Of a stretch of 64,000 nt of DNA, positions 1-8,835 are shown piece by piece. How positions within the stretch are numbered: the first letter of the stretch is position 1; every line of letters starts with the position of its first letter. This DNA is from CAWKEY01 sp963848675 (GTDB lineage Bacteria; Pseudomonadota; Gammaproteobacteria; Methylococcales; Methylomonadaceae). The stretch covers positions 124,001 through 188,000 of the forward strand of contig CAWKEY010000021.1 in assembly GCA_963848675.1 (NCBI GenBank), in the 5' to 3' direction. The position numbers were made by a program, and so were the translations under genes. The notes beneath the pieces were generated by a model. That model ran no database searches. It was not told where the DNA came from and worked only from the letters and a program-made list of their open reading frames with translations.

Positions 1-1400
1 AATTCTTCATAATCGACCGCTATCGAAATGGCTTGGCGTAACTTTCTGGCTTGTTCACTGTCTCCGCCCACGGTGGCATCCAGCATATTAAAGCCCAAGT
101 AGAAAATAGACGTGGTCACCGCCGTTTGCAGTTGAATGCCTTTTTCGAGCATGGACGGCGTCAAGGCAACCCCACCACTGCCGGTAAATTGGATGGCCTG
201 GTCAAAACTGTCCGAAGCGATACCCGAAGCATCATAGTAGCCTTGCAGGAACTTGTTCCAGTAAGGAATGGTTTCCTTTTCCAGCATGAAAACCACTTTA
301 TCGATAAACGGCAGTGGTTTTCCAGCATCAGTTAGCAAACCTTTTTCCTGATCGCCAGGCTCGCCTTCAGTGGGATAGGTTTCAGGATGGAACAATGAAT
401 TTTTAAGCAGAATCATACGCCGGTTGGGATTGTTTTCTGCCAGCAGATAAGGGCCTGTGCCTATCGGAAACCAATCCAGCGTGATGTTTTTGTCATTCAA
501 ACCCGCCTGCTCATAGAAAGCTTCTGCTTCCCAGGGCATCGGGGCAAAAAACGGCATGGCCAGCCAGTAAACAAACTGCGGATATTTGCCTTTGATGCGG
601 ATGCGGTATTGATAGGGGCTAATGACGGCAACGCCCGCCATGGACATATCCTTAATGGCTGTTTTTTGCTTGCCGGCGGCCCGCCTGGAAAACTCGTCAA
701 AACCAACGATATAATTTTTCATCATTTCAGCGATTGGCGACTGAATTTTCGGATGCGCCAGACGTTTGATCTGATACACATAATCGTCTGCCATGAGTTC
801 GCGCGAGCCGGTCTGCTTTAAATCCTGCAGAGCGCCGAGTTTCTCAATTTGCTGTTCTGTTAAGTGATGATAGACATAATCACCCTGGGCGTTCTTCGCC
901 AGCGCAGGATGTGGCTGATATTGAATATTGGGCTTAATATCAATGAAATAGTCGGTATAGGCAATTTCCTGATCATTAACCGGGGCATCCAATTTTTCAC
1001 CCCGGCTATTCAGATAATCAATCTTTGGCATTCCAGTTGCTGTTAAGGGACTCAATTGATACGGGCGTTTGAGATAATGATATTGAAATGGCGGCTCATA
1101 AATCTGCGCGATAAAGGCATATTCGTTCGAACTATAGGCAACTGCCGGATCCAGATGCTTGGGGCGTTCAGAAAATGACTCATATAATACAGCCAACGCT
1201 CCCTCTTCCTTCGGGTAGGGATTATTAAGCTGCGAAAAATCACAGGCACTCAACAGCAGGGCAAGTACGATCGGGACTATCGTTCCAGCGTTGCCGGCTT
1301 GCCTATTCAATCGGCTGCATGGAAGCAGGAGGTTGGACGATGCGAGTGGCAATCTAGCGGTGCGCCGGGACAAAAGACTGGACATCAATAAAAGGCTCAT
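1..1400 (-). CDS. ABC transporter substrate-binding lipoprotein (oligopeptide type), C-terminus outside window
   Basis: The frame is open from the ATG at 1400 to the window edge, about 466 residues, so the C-terminus is missing. A hydrophobic stretch ending LLLSAC is a lipobox, predicting a lipidated protein facing the periplasm. The following residues (YESFSERPKHLDPA, then FIAQIYEPPF) look like the start of SBP_bac_5 oligopeptide-binding proteins, which feed peptides or similar solutes to an ABC permease. The N-terminal region before the hydrophobic core is unusually long, about 40 residues, and it contains a dispersed repeat (1312-1333). A second ATG at 1385 would shorten it only slightly. 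Transcribed divergently from fabI. The substrate cannot be told from sequence. Confidence 0.75.
   Translation of the reverse strand, partial: MSLLLMSSLLSRRTARLPLASSNLLLPCSRLNRQAGNAGTIVPIVLALLLSACDFSQLNNPYPKEEGALAVLYESFSERPKHLDPAVAYSSNEYAFIAQIYEPPFQYHYLKRPYQLSPLTATGMPKIDYLNSRGEKLDAPVNDQEIAYTDYFIDIKPNIQYQPHPALAKNAQGDYVYHHLTEQQIEKLGALQDLKQTGSRELMADDYVYQIKRLAHPKIQSPIAEMMKNYIVGFDEFSRRAAGKQKTAIKDMSMAGVAVISPYQYRIRIKGKYPQFVYWLAMPFFAPMPWEAEAFYEQAGLNDKNITLDWFPIGTGPYLLAENNPNRRMILLKNSLFHPETYPTEGEPGDQEKGLLTDAGKPLPFIDKVVFMLEKETIPYWNKFLQGYYDASGIASDSFDQAIQFTGSGGVALTPSMLEKGIQLQTAVTTSIFYLGFNMLDATVGGDSEQARKLRQAISIAVDYEE
1312..1333 (-). repeat. Dispersed small repeat, family R2, inside the signal-peptide region of the lipoprotein
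   Basis: On the minus strand this 22-bp stretch matches 22312-22333 (inside the Spx/ArsC-like gene) at all but two positions. It has the form ACCTCCTGC-W-TCCATGCAG-Y-CG, with a short inverted core. It encodes part of the unusually long N-terminus of the lipoprotein. Confidence 0.6.
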
Positions 1401-1446
1401 AGATACTTGAACACTATTGTAACAACAAACACTCTGGGAGATAAAA

Positions 1447-2229
1447 ATGGGTTTTATGCAAGGCAAACGTGTCTTGATTGTAGGTTTAGCCAGTAATCGT
1501 TCCATTGCATGGGGCATTGCTCAAGCCATGCATCGAGAAGGCGCTGAATTGGCTTTTACCTTTCAAAATGAAAAGCTGCAAAGTCGAGTCGAAGAAATGG
1601 CGGAACAATGTGCTTCCAAAATTACCATTGAATGTGATGTCAGCATCGATGAACATATCAATATAGTGTTTGACAAACTGGGTCAGCATTGGGATGGTTT
1701 AGACTGTATTGTGCATTCGGTCGCATTCGCACCGCGTGACGCGCTGAACGGAGATTATGTTGACGTCACCACACGGGATAATTTCAGAATCGCCCATGAC
1801 ATCAGCTCCTACAGCTTTACCGCACTGGCCAAAGCCGGACGCACCATGATGAAAGGCCGCAACGGCTCCTTATTGACACTCACTTATTTGGGCGCGGAAC
1901 GGGCGATTCCAAACTACAACGTCATGGGTGTGGCCAAGGCCAGTCTTGAAGCCAATGTACGTTACATGGCGGTGGCTTTAGGGCCAGAGGGTACGCGTGT
2001 AAACGCCATTTCCGCGGGCCCGATCAGAACGCTGGCCGCCTCTGGTATCAATGATTTTAAAGCCATGCTCAGCAAAGCGGCCGATACTTCGCCCCTCAAG
2101 AAGAATGTCACCATTGAGGAAGTCGGTAACGCAGCGGCATTTATGTGCTCGGATCTGGCCTCCGGTATTACCGGTGAAATCACCTATGTTGACGCCGGTT
2201 ACAACATTGCCGGCCTTGCAGCATCGTAA
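1447..2229 (+). CDS. fabI: Enoyl-[acyl-carrier-protein] reductase (NADH) FabI
   Basis: FabI catalyses the last reduction of each fatty-acid elongation cycle, trans-2-enoyl-ACP to acyl-ACP with NADH, in the cytosol. The 260-residue protein matches the family length and is very close to the E. coli enzyme. It shows the N-terminal nucleotide-binding region, the Y147/Y157/K164 active-site set in TYLGAERAIPNYNVMGVAK, and the conserved SAGPIRTLAASGI segment. A GGGAG ribosome-binding site lies 8 nt before the ATG. The gene is single and is closed by a strong hairpin at 2245-2276. Its promoter must lie in the 46-bp gap shared with the divergent lipoprotein gene or just inside that gene. Confidence 0.98.
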   Translation: MGFMQGKRVLIVGLASNRSIAWGIAQAMHREGAELAFTFQNEKLQSRVEEMAEQCASKITIECDVSIDEHINIVFDKLGQHWDGLDCIVHSVAFAPRDALNGDYVDVTTRDNFRIAHDISSYSFTALAKAGRTMMKGRNGSLLTLTYLGAERAIPNYNVMGVAKASLEANVRYMAVALGPEGTRVNAISAGPIRTLAASGINDFKAMLSKAADTSPLKKNVTIEEVGNAAAFMCSDLASGITGEITYVDAGYNIAGLAAS

Positions 2230-2244
2230 ACTCGCTCTGAAGCA

Positions 2245-2276
2245 TAAAAAAGGGAGCTTTAAGCTCCCTTTTTTAT
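2245..2276. terminator. Bidirectional terminator between fabI and ppiD
   Basis: A perfect hairpin with stem GGGAGCTT/AAGCTCCC is flanked by A-run and T-run, so it can stop transcription of fabI from the left and ppiD from the right. Confidence 0.85.
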
Positions 2277-2293
2277 GTGTGCTTTAGCTCCGT

Positions 2294-4162
2294 TTACTGG
2301 GCTTTAACCGATTTCACTGATATATCCGCTGCCTCTTGCAAGCTGTTCAGCACGGCATTGAATTCGGTCTGACCAATAGCCTTGGCAATATTCTTTGTCG
2401 CCAGTTCCAGCTGTTTTTTATCATTCTCGGTCATTGCGCCTTCAGTTACTTTCGACAGACTCACCACGACTTGTGCGTCAGAGGGCAATAATGCCGTGAA
2501 GATGGTTGGTTTGCCGCCAACCGGCTTGGCGGCCTTGAAAATGTCTTGACTTAGTTGTCCCGGCAGCTCACCGCTGCTACGCGTTAGGCCAGTAATTTTC
2601 TTAATTTCCAGCTTGTTTTCGGCTGCGACCGCCTGAATAGAGCCGCCCGCCTGCAGACGCTCTTTAATCTTCTGCGCTGCTTCTGCCGCTTGTTGTTTGG
2701 CTTTCTCTTTTAATAGAGTGGCAATGACTTCCTGTTTGACCTCATCCAGTGCACGCGTAGCGGCAGGCTTGTGCTCCAGCATACGCAACACCACCAATCG
2801 ATCCGCTCCCAGCTCAACCGGCGCACTGTTATTGCCTTGCAGGACTTCTTCCGAAAATGCGGCAGTGCGTATTTTCGGATCGGCGGCAAGACCTTCGCCC
2901 TGTTCTCGGGTGAACAATGCCGATTTTTTAACCGGAATAGTCAAAGCATCTGAAACTGTTTGCAGATTATCGGGGTTTTCATAACTCGATTCGGTTAATT
3001 TTTCACCCGCTTCATAAAAAGCATTTTCAGCCTGAGCCTTTTGATAGGCCTTGCTGACTTCCGCTTTAACCGCATCAAATGGCTTGACTACGCCGGGCGC
3101 TAATTCGGTTACTTTAATCAAATGATAGCCAAATGCCGACTTGACCGGATTTGAAACTTCGCCTAAACCCAGCGTACTGGCGGCATCATCAAAGGCTTTC
3201 TCCATAGCTCCGGCATTAAAAAGACCTAAGTCTCCGCCGTTTTTAGCGCTTAACTTATCATCCGACTGTTCGGCCGCCATCGCCGCAAAATCTTTAGTGG
3301 CCAATTCCTGTTTGGCTTTCAAGGCTTTTGCCAAGGCTGACTTTTCATCAGTCTTATCATTGATTGCAAACAGAATGTGACTGATTTTCCTGCGCTCCGC
3401 GGTGGTGTACTGGTCTTTTTGCTCTTCATAGAACGCTTTCAGCTTGTCTTCTGTCACGGTCACCGTTTTGGCGATCTCATCCAGCGCCAGCTCGACATAT
3501 TCAACAGAAATTTGTTCGGGCGTTTTATAGCTGTCCAGATGCTGCTGATAATAGGCCGCAATATCTTGTTCCGGGGGCTGCTCGGTGAGTTTTGGTACTG
3601 GGACCGTCACATAATCAAAATCACGCTGCTGATTCTGGATTTTAAAGAAATGCTCAACATCGTATTGGGTTGTATAGGCACTATCGATAATGCTGCGCTG
3701 AAACTGCTCCATGACCAGGGCATTCTTGATTCTGTTGACAAATTCAGTAGAAGTCATGCGCTGCGCCGCTAATAATTGTTTATAGCGCTTGTCATCAAAT
3801 TTGCCGTCGGTCTGGAAATATTCCAGCGATTTTATAAAATCGCGGGCACTGTCATCGCTAATAACCAGGCCTTCTTTATGCACATACTGCAATAAAACCT
3901 CGTCTTTTATCAGCTTGTCCAGCGCTTGCGCCTTCAGCGTTTGCTCATCAATCCCCATGCCCTGGAGATTTTGGCTGTATTGCTCATAAGCTCTATTAAC
4001 ATCTTGCTGAAAAAAATCCTTATCGCCTACAGAAGCAACTGGCGCCTCCCTCCCTGTATCCAAATAATTCTGAATACCCCATAATGCAAAAGGTACACAA
4101 ATGATTATCAAAATAACCCATGCAAAAGCACCTTGCGCTTTTTCTCTAATTGTTGTCAACAT
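2294..4162 (-). CDS. ppiD: Periplasmic folding chaperone PpiD (SurA-N/parvulin domains)
   Basis: PpiD is an inner-membrane-anchored periplasmic chaperone that meets proteins leaving the Sec translocon. The 622-residue product starts MLTTIREKAQG, has one membrane segment at about residues 11-33, a SurA-N-like helical domain, and a parvulin-type domain around residues 265-355 (RKISHILFA, GGDLGLF, SAFGYHLIKV). The frame stays open upstream through the tRNA-Asp gene to 4309, but that extension reads tRNA sequence. The ATG at 4162 fits the family N-terminus. It is the last gene of the tig-clpP-clpX-lon-hupB-ppiD block, the order known in many gammaproteobacteria. A terminator sits between it and the tRNAs, so it probably has its own promoter. 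Confidence 0.93.
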   Translation of the reverse strand: MLTTIREKAQGAFAWVILIIICVPFALWGIQNYLDTGREAPVASVGDKDFFQQDVNRAYEQYSQNLQGMGIDEQTLKAQALDKLIKDEVLLQYVHKEGLVISDDSARDFIKSLEYFQTDGKFDDKRYKQLLAAQRMTSTEFVNRIKNALVMEQFQRSIIDSAYTTQYDVEHFFKIQNQQRDFDYVTVPVPKLTEQPPEQDIAAYYQQHLDSYKTPEQISVEYVELALDEIAKTVTVTEDKLKAFYEEQKDQYTTAERRKISHILFAINDKTDEKSALAKALKAKQELATKDFAAMAAEQSDDKLSAKNGGDLGLFNAGAMEKAFDDAASTLGLGEVSNPVKSAFGYHLIKVTELAPGVVKPFDAVKAEVSKAYQKAQAENAFYEAGEKLTESSYENPDNLQTVSDALTIPVKKSALFTREQGEGLAADPKIRTAAFSEEVLQGNNSAPVELGADRLVVLRMLEHKPAATRALDEVKQEVIATLLKEKAKQQAAEAAQKIKERLQAGGSIQAVAAENKLEIKKITGLTRSSGELPGQLSQDIFKAAKPVGGKPTIFTALLPSDAQVVVSLSKVTEGAMTENDKKQLELATKNIAKAIGQTEFNAVLNSLQEAADISVKSVKAQ

Positions 4163-4196
4163 AGTCTCAGTCCTAAAGAAACAAATACATATAAGC

Positions 4197-4232
4197 AAAA
4201 AAAAACCCCGGACCAGACGGTACGGGGTTTTA
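4197..4232 (-). terminator. Terminator after the tRNA-Val/tRNA-Asp pair
   Basis: On the minus strand, CCCCGTACC pairs with GGTCCGGGG and is followed by an uninterrupted T-run. It lies just downstream of tRNA-Asp and ahead of ppiD. Confidence 0.75.
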
Positions 4233-4235
4233 ATT

Positions 4236-4312
4236 TGGCGGAGTGGACGGGGCTCGAACCCGCGACCACCGGCGTGACAGGCCGGTATTCTAACCAACTG
4301 AACTACCACTCC
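4236..4312 (-). tRNA. tRNA-Asp (anticodon GTC)
   Basis: A 77-nt cloverleaf with encoded CCA. The anticodon loop reads CTGTCAC, giving GTC. The T-arm GGTTCGAGCC and D-arm AGTTCAGTTGGTTAGA are intact, and the sequence is close to E. coli tRNA-Asp. It lies 6 nt downstream of tRNA-Val and is probably co-transcribed with it. Confidence 0.97.
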
Positions 4313-4318
4313 AAAGTC

Positions 4319-4394
4319 TGGTGGGTGCTGAGGGGTTCGAACCCCCGACCCTCGCCTTGTAAGGGCGATGCTCTCCCAGCTGAGCTAAGCACCC
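4319..4394 (-). tRNA. tRNA-Val (anticodon TAC)
   Basis: A 76-nt cloverleaf with encoded CCA. The anticodon loop CTTACAA gives TAC, and the T-arm GGTTCGAACC is intact. It starts 13 nt downstream of hupB, so hupB transcripts may read into the tRNA pair. Confidence 0.97.
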
Positions 4395-4407
4395 GACTAA
4401 AGAAGAG

Positions 4408-4692
4408 CTAGTTTACACTGTCTTTTAAAGATTTTCCAGCTTTAAATGCAGGAATTTTTGCAGCCTTGATAGTAATTTCTTCCCCTGTTTGTGGATTACG
4501 GCCTTTACGCTCGGCTCTTTCCTTGACAGAGAAGGTGCCAAAACCCACTAAAGCAACTGATCGCTTATCAGGATCTGGATCTTTCAACGCGCCTGTTACT
4601 GCGCTAATAAAACCCTCTAAAGCCCGCCCTGCATCTGCTTTTGTTAATTCAGAAGACTCTGCAATAGCGTCAATAAGTTCCGATTTATTCAT
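4408..4692 (-). CDS. hupB: HU family DNA-binding protein (beta subunit)
   Basis: HU is a small nucleoid protein that bends DNA without sequence specificity. The 94 residues start MNKSELIDAIAESS and contain the HU signature GFGTFSVKERAERKGRNPQTGEE with the conserved proline of the DNA-binding arm. The loop before the signature (KDPDPDKRSVALVGFG) is a few residues longer than in E. coli HupB. An ATG one codon upstream (4695) is possible, but the AAGGGGG ribosome-binding site sits better for 4692. It follows lon as in other gammaproteobacteria, and tRNA-Val begins 13 nt after the stop. Confidence 0.97.
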   Translation of the reverse strand: MNKSELIDAIAESSELTKADAGRALEGFISAVTGALKDPDPDKRSVALVGFGTFSVKERAERKGRNPQTGEEITIKAAKIPAFKAGKSLKDSVN

Positions 4693-4888
4693 CATTCCCC
4701 CTTAGGAAGTCAATTTTAAGATTGTTATCTGCAAAAATCCGTATGTTAATTCTTATGTACAAGACCTTGCTACACAAGAAACCACGGTATTTATATCAAC
4801 AGGGCTTACAGAGTGTCAAGCTTTAAAGCCTTCCACACCCTATAAGCCCTTTAACTTTTATGGTTTTTTACACGTCTGCAAACTATCT

Positions 4889-7306
4889 TTAATGCGCAGT
4901 AAGACCCTGGCTTTTTACCTTGACCGCGTCAGCGTCACTCTTGCTCTGTTCCTCGGTTTCGATCTTGGCAATCGAAACGGGCATGTACTGTAAAGCCACT
5001 TGCAACACTTCATCTATCCAATGCACAGGCTTGATATCCAGATTACGCTTGATATTTTCGGGTATTTCCACCAAGTCTTTCTCATTTTCTGCAGGAATCA
5101 ACACCGTTGTGATGCCGCCTCGATGCGCCGCCAGGAGCTTTTCTTTTAAGCCGCCAATAGCCAAGACTTCACCGCGCAGAGTAATTTCGCCGGTCATAGC
5201 CACATTTGCGCGCACCGGAATTTTGGTCAATGCGGAAATAATGGCTGTACACATGCCTATGCCTGCACTAGGGCCATCTTTTGGCGTAGCCCCTTCAGGG
5301 ACATGGATATGGATATCATTGTTCTGGAACAGCTCATTATCTATGCCCAGAATTTCTGAGCGGCTCCTGACTACGGTCATCGCAGCCTCGATCGATTCTT
5401 TCATGACTTCGCCAAGCTTGCCTGTTGCCGAGTGCTTGCCCTTGCCTGGAATAACCGCTGTTTCGATGGTCAATAACTCGCCGCCCACTTCAGTCCAAGC
5501 CAGACCTGTCACCTGCCCGACCTGATCCTGTTCTTCGGCAAGACCATAACTGAACCGCTTAACCCCCAAATATTGATCCAGATTTTCAGGTGCGACCACC
5601 ACCCTCGCCTGTTTCGGTTTCAACAATAAATCTTTCACTACCTTGCGACAGATTTTCGAAATTTCCCGCTCCAGACTGCGAACCCCGGCCTCACGCGAAT
5701 AATACCGGATCATATCGCGCACGGCGGCTTCAGTAACCTCAATCTCCCGCTCTTCGAGTCCGTTATTTTTAACCTGCTTAGGAATCAAGTAGCGCAATGC
5801 AATATTGATTTTTTCATCTTCGGTATAGCCGGCCAGGCGAATAACTTCCATCCTATCCAACAAGGCCGGTGGAATATTCATGGTATTGGCGGTCGCGACA
5901 AACATGACATCGGACAAGTCAAAATCGACTTCCAGATAATGATCGGAAAAAGTATGATTCTGCTCCGGATCCAGCACTTCCAATAAAGCTGACGCCGGAT
6001 CTCCTCGAAAATCCGCAGCCATTTTGTCTATTTCATCGAGCAAAAACATGGGATTTCGCGTTTTCACTTTAGCCAGATTCTGTAAAATCTTGCCCGGCAT
6101 GGATCCTATGTAAGTCCGGCGGTGACCGCGAATTTCCGCCTCATCGCGCACCCCGCCCAACGCCATGCGCACATATTTGCGATTGGTAGCGCGCGCGATG
6201 GACTCGCCTAATGAGGTTTTTCCTACTCCCGGAGGCCCAACCAGGCATAAAATCGGGCCTTTGAGTTGCTTAACTCGCTGCTGCACAGCCAGATATTCAA
6301 GAATACGCTCTTTAACCTTTTCCAGGCCATAATGCTCGGTTTCCAGCACCTGTTCAGCCACTTTCAAATCATGCCGCACTTTGGTCTTTTTTTTCCAGGG
6401 CACGGTGACCATCCAGTCAATGTAATTGCGCACCACAGTCGCTTCAGCCGACATTGGCGACATCAGTTTGAGCTTGTTAAGCTCAGCTTCTGCCTTGGTT
6501 CTCGCTTCTTTTGACATGCCGGCATCTTCAATTTTCTTTTCCAGCTCTTCAATTTCATTGGGGACATCGTCCATTTCACCAAGCTCTTTCTGAATCGCCT
6601 TCATCTGCTCATTCAGATAATATTCCCTTTGATTTTTCTCCATTTGCTGCTTGACGCGCCCGCGTATTCTTTTCTCCATTTCCAGCAAATCCACCTCACC
6701 TTCCATGAGCGTCATTAAGTTTTCCAGTCGCTGACCTATATCGGCGGTTTCGAGAATAGCCTGCTTTTCGTTGACCTTTAAGGACATGTGCGCCGCCATG
6801 GTATCGGCAAGCCGGCTCGGATCATCGATACCGGCCAGAGCATTCAAGACTTCAGGCGGAATTTTGTTATTCAATTTGACATATTGATCAAATGAACTGA
6901 TCACCGTACGCTGCAAAACCTCCTGCTCTTGCTCGGACAGCGTTAAAACATCTTCAATATTATGTACAGCAGCCGAGAAAAAATCCTCTGTTTCTTGATA
7001 ATGCAGCACTCTGCAGCGCTCACTGCCTTCTACCAGCACTTTCACAGTGCCGTCGGGCAGTTTCAGCATCTGCAGAATATTGGCCAGCGTACCCACCTGA
7101 TAAAGATCGGTAAAATCCGGTTCATCAATTTCCGCTTCTTTTTGTGCAACCAACAAAATCTGTTTGTTATCCTTCATAGCCGCATCCAGAGCATCAATCG
7201 ATCGCTCCCTGCCGACAAATAAAGGAATTACCATGTGCGGATAAACCACCACATCTCTTAATGGCAACACCGGAATCAAAACATCTGCTTGCTGTATCTC
7301 TGTCAT
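4889..7306 (-). CDS. lon: ATP-dependent protease Lon
   Basis: Lon is a cytosolic AAA+ serine protease that degrades misfolded and regulatory proteins. From the chosen start MTEIQQADVL (805 residues) the numbering runs almost in step with E. coli Lon. The N-terminal substrate domain begins at PVLPLRDVVVYPHMV, the Walker A motif GPPGVGKTS lies near residue 356, and the catalytic dyad lies in PKDGPSAGIG (Ser, about 679) and GGLKEKLLAAHRGG (Lys, about 722). In-frame ATGs also exist at 7321 and 7339. The 7306 start has a GGA about 9 nt upstream and fits the family. A sigma-32-like promoter precedes it at 7357-7384, and the clpX terminator separates it from clpX. Confidence 0.97.
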   Translation of the reverse strand: MTEIQQADVLIPVLPLRDVVVYPHMVIPLFVGRERSIDALDAAMKDNKQILLVAQKEAEIDEPDFTDLYQVGTLANILQMLKLPDGTVKVLVEGSERCRVLHYQETEDFFSAAVHNIEDVLTLSEQEQEVLQRTVISSFDQYVKLNNKIPPEVLNALAGIDDPSRLADTMAAHMSLKVNEKQAILETADIGQRLENLMTLMEGEVDLLEMEKRIRGRVKQQMEKNQREYYLNEQMKAIQKELGEMDDVPNEIEELEKKIEDAGMSKEARTKAEAELNKLKLMSPMSAEATVVRNYIDWMVTVPWKKKTKVRHDLKVAEQVLETEHYGLEKVKERILEYLAVQQRVKQLKGPILCLVGPPGVGKTSLGESIARATNRKYVRMALGGVRDEAEIRGHRRTYIGSMPGKILQNLAKVKTRNPMFLLDEIDKMAADFRGDPASALLEVLDPEQNHTFSDHYLEVDFDLSDVMFVATANTMNIPPALLDRMEVIRLAGYTEDEKINIALRYLIPKQVKNNGLEEREIEVTEAAVRDMIRYYSREAGVRSLEREISKICRKVVKDLLLKPKQARVVVAPENLDQYLGVKRFSYGLAEEQDQVGQVTGLAWTEVGGELLTIETAVIPGKGKHSATGKLGEVMKESIEAAMTVVRSRSEILGIDNELFQNNDIHIHVPEGATPKDGPSAGIGMCTAIISALTKIPVRANVAMTGEITLRGEVLAIGGLKEKLLAAHRGGITTVLIPAENEKDLVEIPENIKRNLDIKPVHWIDEVLQVALQYMPVSIAKIETEEQSKSDADAVKVKSQGLTAH

Positions 7307-7356
7307 TTTGTATGTTTCCATAAATGGAACCTGTAACAATTTCTCGGAATGAGCTT

Positions 7357-7384
7357 ATATGGGGACGTTCATTTAAATAGCAAG
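7357..7384 (-). promoter_or_regulatory. Putative sigma-32 (RpoH) promoter of lon
   Basis: On the minus strand the sequence reads CTTGCT, a 14-nt spacer, then CCCCATAT. This resembles the heat-shock consensus CTTGAA-N11-16-CCCCATNT, with a perfect -10 and a -35 matching at four of six positions. It lies about 50 nt before the lon start codon and downstream of the clpX terminator. RpoH is encoded at 33997-34854. Confidence 0.5.
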
Positions 7385-7422
7385 GCTTCAACTATCAAAA
7401 ACCGTCGCGCCATCTTCAACGC

Positions 7423-7454
7423 AAAAAAAAGGGAGCTTTTAAAACCAGCTCCCT
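7423..7454 (-). terminator. Terminator of clpX
   Basis: On the minus strand the stem GGGAGCT / AGCTCCC encloses a 9-nt loop and is followed by eight Ts, 22 nt after the clpX stop codon. Confidence 0.85.
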
Positions 7455-7476
7455 CGTTGCTTATAGCGCTTGACTT

Positions 7477-8751
7477 TTAAGATTCAGCCACGGCTTTTTT
7501 CTTTTCGGATTCATAAACCAGAATCGGTTCAGACTCGCCCAAGATGACGGCTTCGTCCACAACAACTTTGCGTATATTATCAGACGAGGGCAGTTCATAC
7601 ATGGTGTTCAGCAGGACATTTTCAACAATAGTTCTAAGGCCTCTGGCGCCTGTTTTTCTTTCCATGGACTTGCGGGCAATGGCCGACAGGGAGTCTTCAC
7701 GAAACTCGAGTTCTGCACCTTCCATTTCAAACAAATGTTTATATTGCTTGATCAGTGCATTTTTCGGTACGGTCAATATTTGCACCAAAGCCTCCTCATC
7801 AAGCTCTTCCAAGGTTGCCACCACCGGAAGACGACCGACAAATTCCGGGATTAATCCGTATTTGATCAAATCCTCGGATTCAACTTCAGCAAACAGTTGC
7901 CCGACATTTTTGCTGTCATCTTTGCTTTTGACATCAGCGGAAAATCCAATGCCGCCTTTTTCGGAACGCGCTTTAATCACGCGGTCGAGGCCGGCAAAAG
8001 CGCCGCCGACGATAAACAGAATATTGGCGGTGTTAACCTGCAAGAACTCCTGCTGCGGATGCTTGCGACCACCTTGCGGTGGAACTGAAGCAATAGTGCC
8101 TTCAATCAATTTCAGCAAGGCCTGCTGGACACCTTCGCCAGACACATCCCGGGTAATCGATGGATTGTCGGATTTCCGGGAAATCTTGTCGATTTCGTCG
8201 ATATAAACGATACCGGTTTCAGCCTTTTCTACATCATAATCACATTTCTGCAGAATCTTCTGGATGATATTTTCTACGTCTTCGCCTACATAACCTGCTT
8301 CTGTCAGCGTGGTCGCGTCAGCAATGGTAAACGGAACATCCAGCAGGCGCGCCAGCGTTTCGGCGAGTAAAGTCTTGCCTGAACCCGTAGGCCCAATGAG
8401 CAAAATATTACTTTTGGCTAATTCAACACCGTCTCTTTTGGTCTTGCTACGCAAACGCTTATAGTGGTTATAAACGGCAACAGCCAAAATCTTCTTCGCG
8501 CTTTCCTGGCCGATGACATATTCATCCAATTCTGCCTTAATTTCTTTAGGCTTGGGTAATTCCCCGCCACCAAATGCGGCCCCATCATCTTGCAATTCAT
8601 CTCTTATGATGTCATTACAAAGCTCTACACATTCGTCACAAACATAAACTGACGGCCCTGCGATAAGCTTCCGTACCTCATGCTGACTTTTACCGCAAAA
8701 AGAACAATAAAGCAGCTTATCCTCATCCTTGCTGTATTTGTCATTACTCAT
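7477..8751 (-). CDS. clpX: ATP-dependent Clp protease ATP-binding subunit ClpX
   Basis: ClpX is the AAA+ unfoldase that feeds ssrA-tagged and other substrates into ClpP. The 424 residues match the family length. A zinc-binding domain is formed by C16, C19, C38 and C41. Walker A is GPTGSGKT near residue 116, Walker B is IVYIDEIDKI, and the IGF-type loop needed for docking on ClpP is present as GIGFSADV. It lies 84 nt downstream of clpP and ends with its own hairpin, so tig, clpP and clpX probably form one transcription unit. Confidence 0.98.
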   Translation of the reverse strand: MSNDKYSKDEDKLLYCSFCGKSQHEVRKLIAGPSVYVCDECVELCNDIIRDELQDDGAAFGGGELPKPKEIKAELDEYVIGQESAKKILAVAVYNHYKRLRSKTKRDGVELAKSNILLIGPTGSGKTLLAETLARLLDVPFTIADATTLTEAGYVGEDVENIIQKILQKCDYDVEKAETGIVYIDEIDKISRKSDNPSITRDVSGEGVQQALLKLIEGTIASVPPQGGRKHPQQEFLQVNTANILFIVGGAFAGLDRVIKARSEKGGIGFSADVKSKDDSKNVGQLFAEVESEDLIKYGLIPEFVGRLPVVATLEELDEEALVQILTVPKNALIKQYKHLFEMEGAELEFREDSLSAIARKSMERKTGARGLRTIVENVLLNTMYELPSSDNIRKVVVDEAVILGESEPILVYESEKKKAVAES

Positions 8752-8835
8752 TCCAGACTCCTGAAAACATCAACAACGATGCGATTACTTCCGATAAACC
8801 AAGAATATATCGAAATACAAAAAAAATACCAACCG

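Noticed and set aside
4163..4309. Upstream extension of the ppiD frame by 49 codons
   Set aside because: It reads through tRNA-Asp and its terminator. The family N-terminus begins at 4162.
4920..5525. Open frame of about 200 codons opposite lon
   Set aside because: Low-complexity shadow of the conserved Lon protease domain.
2245..7454. Similar GGGAGCT stems at 2251 and 7431 as a possible dispersed repeat
   Set aside because: Both are ordinary intrinsic terminators in the right place. The similarity is limited to the stem.
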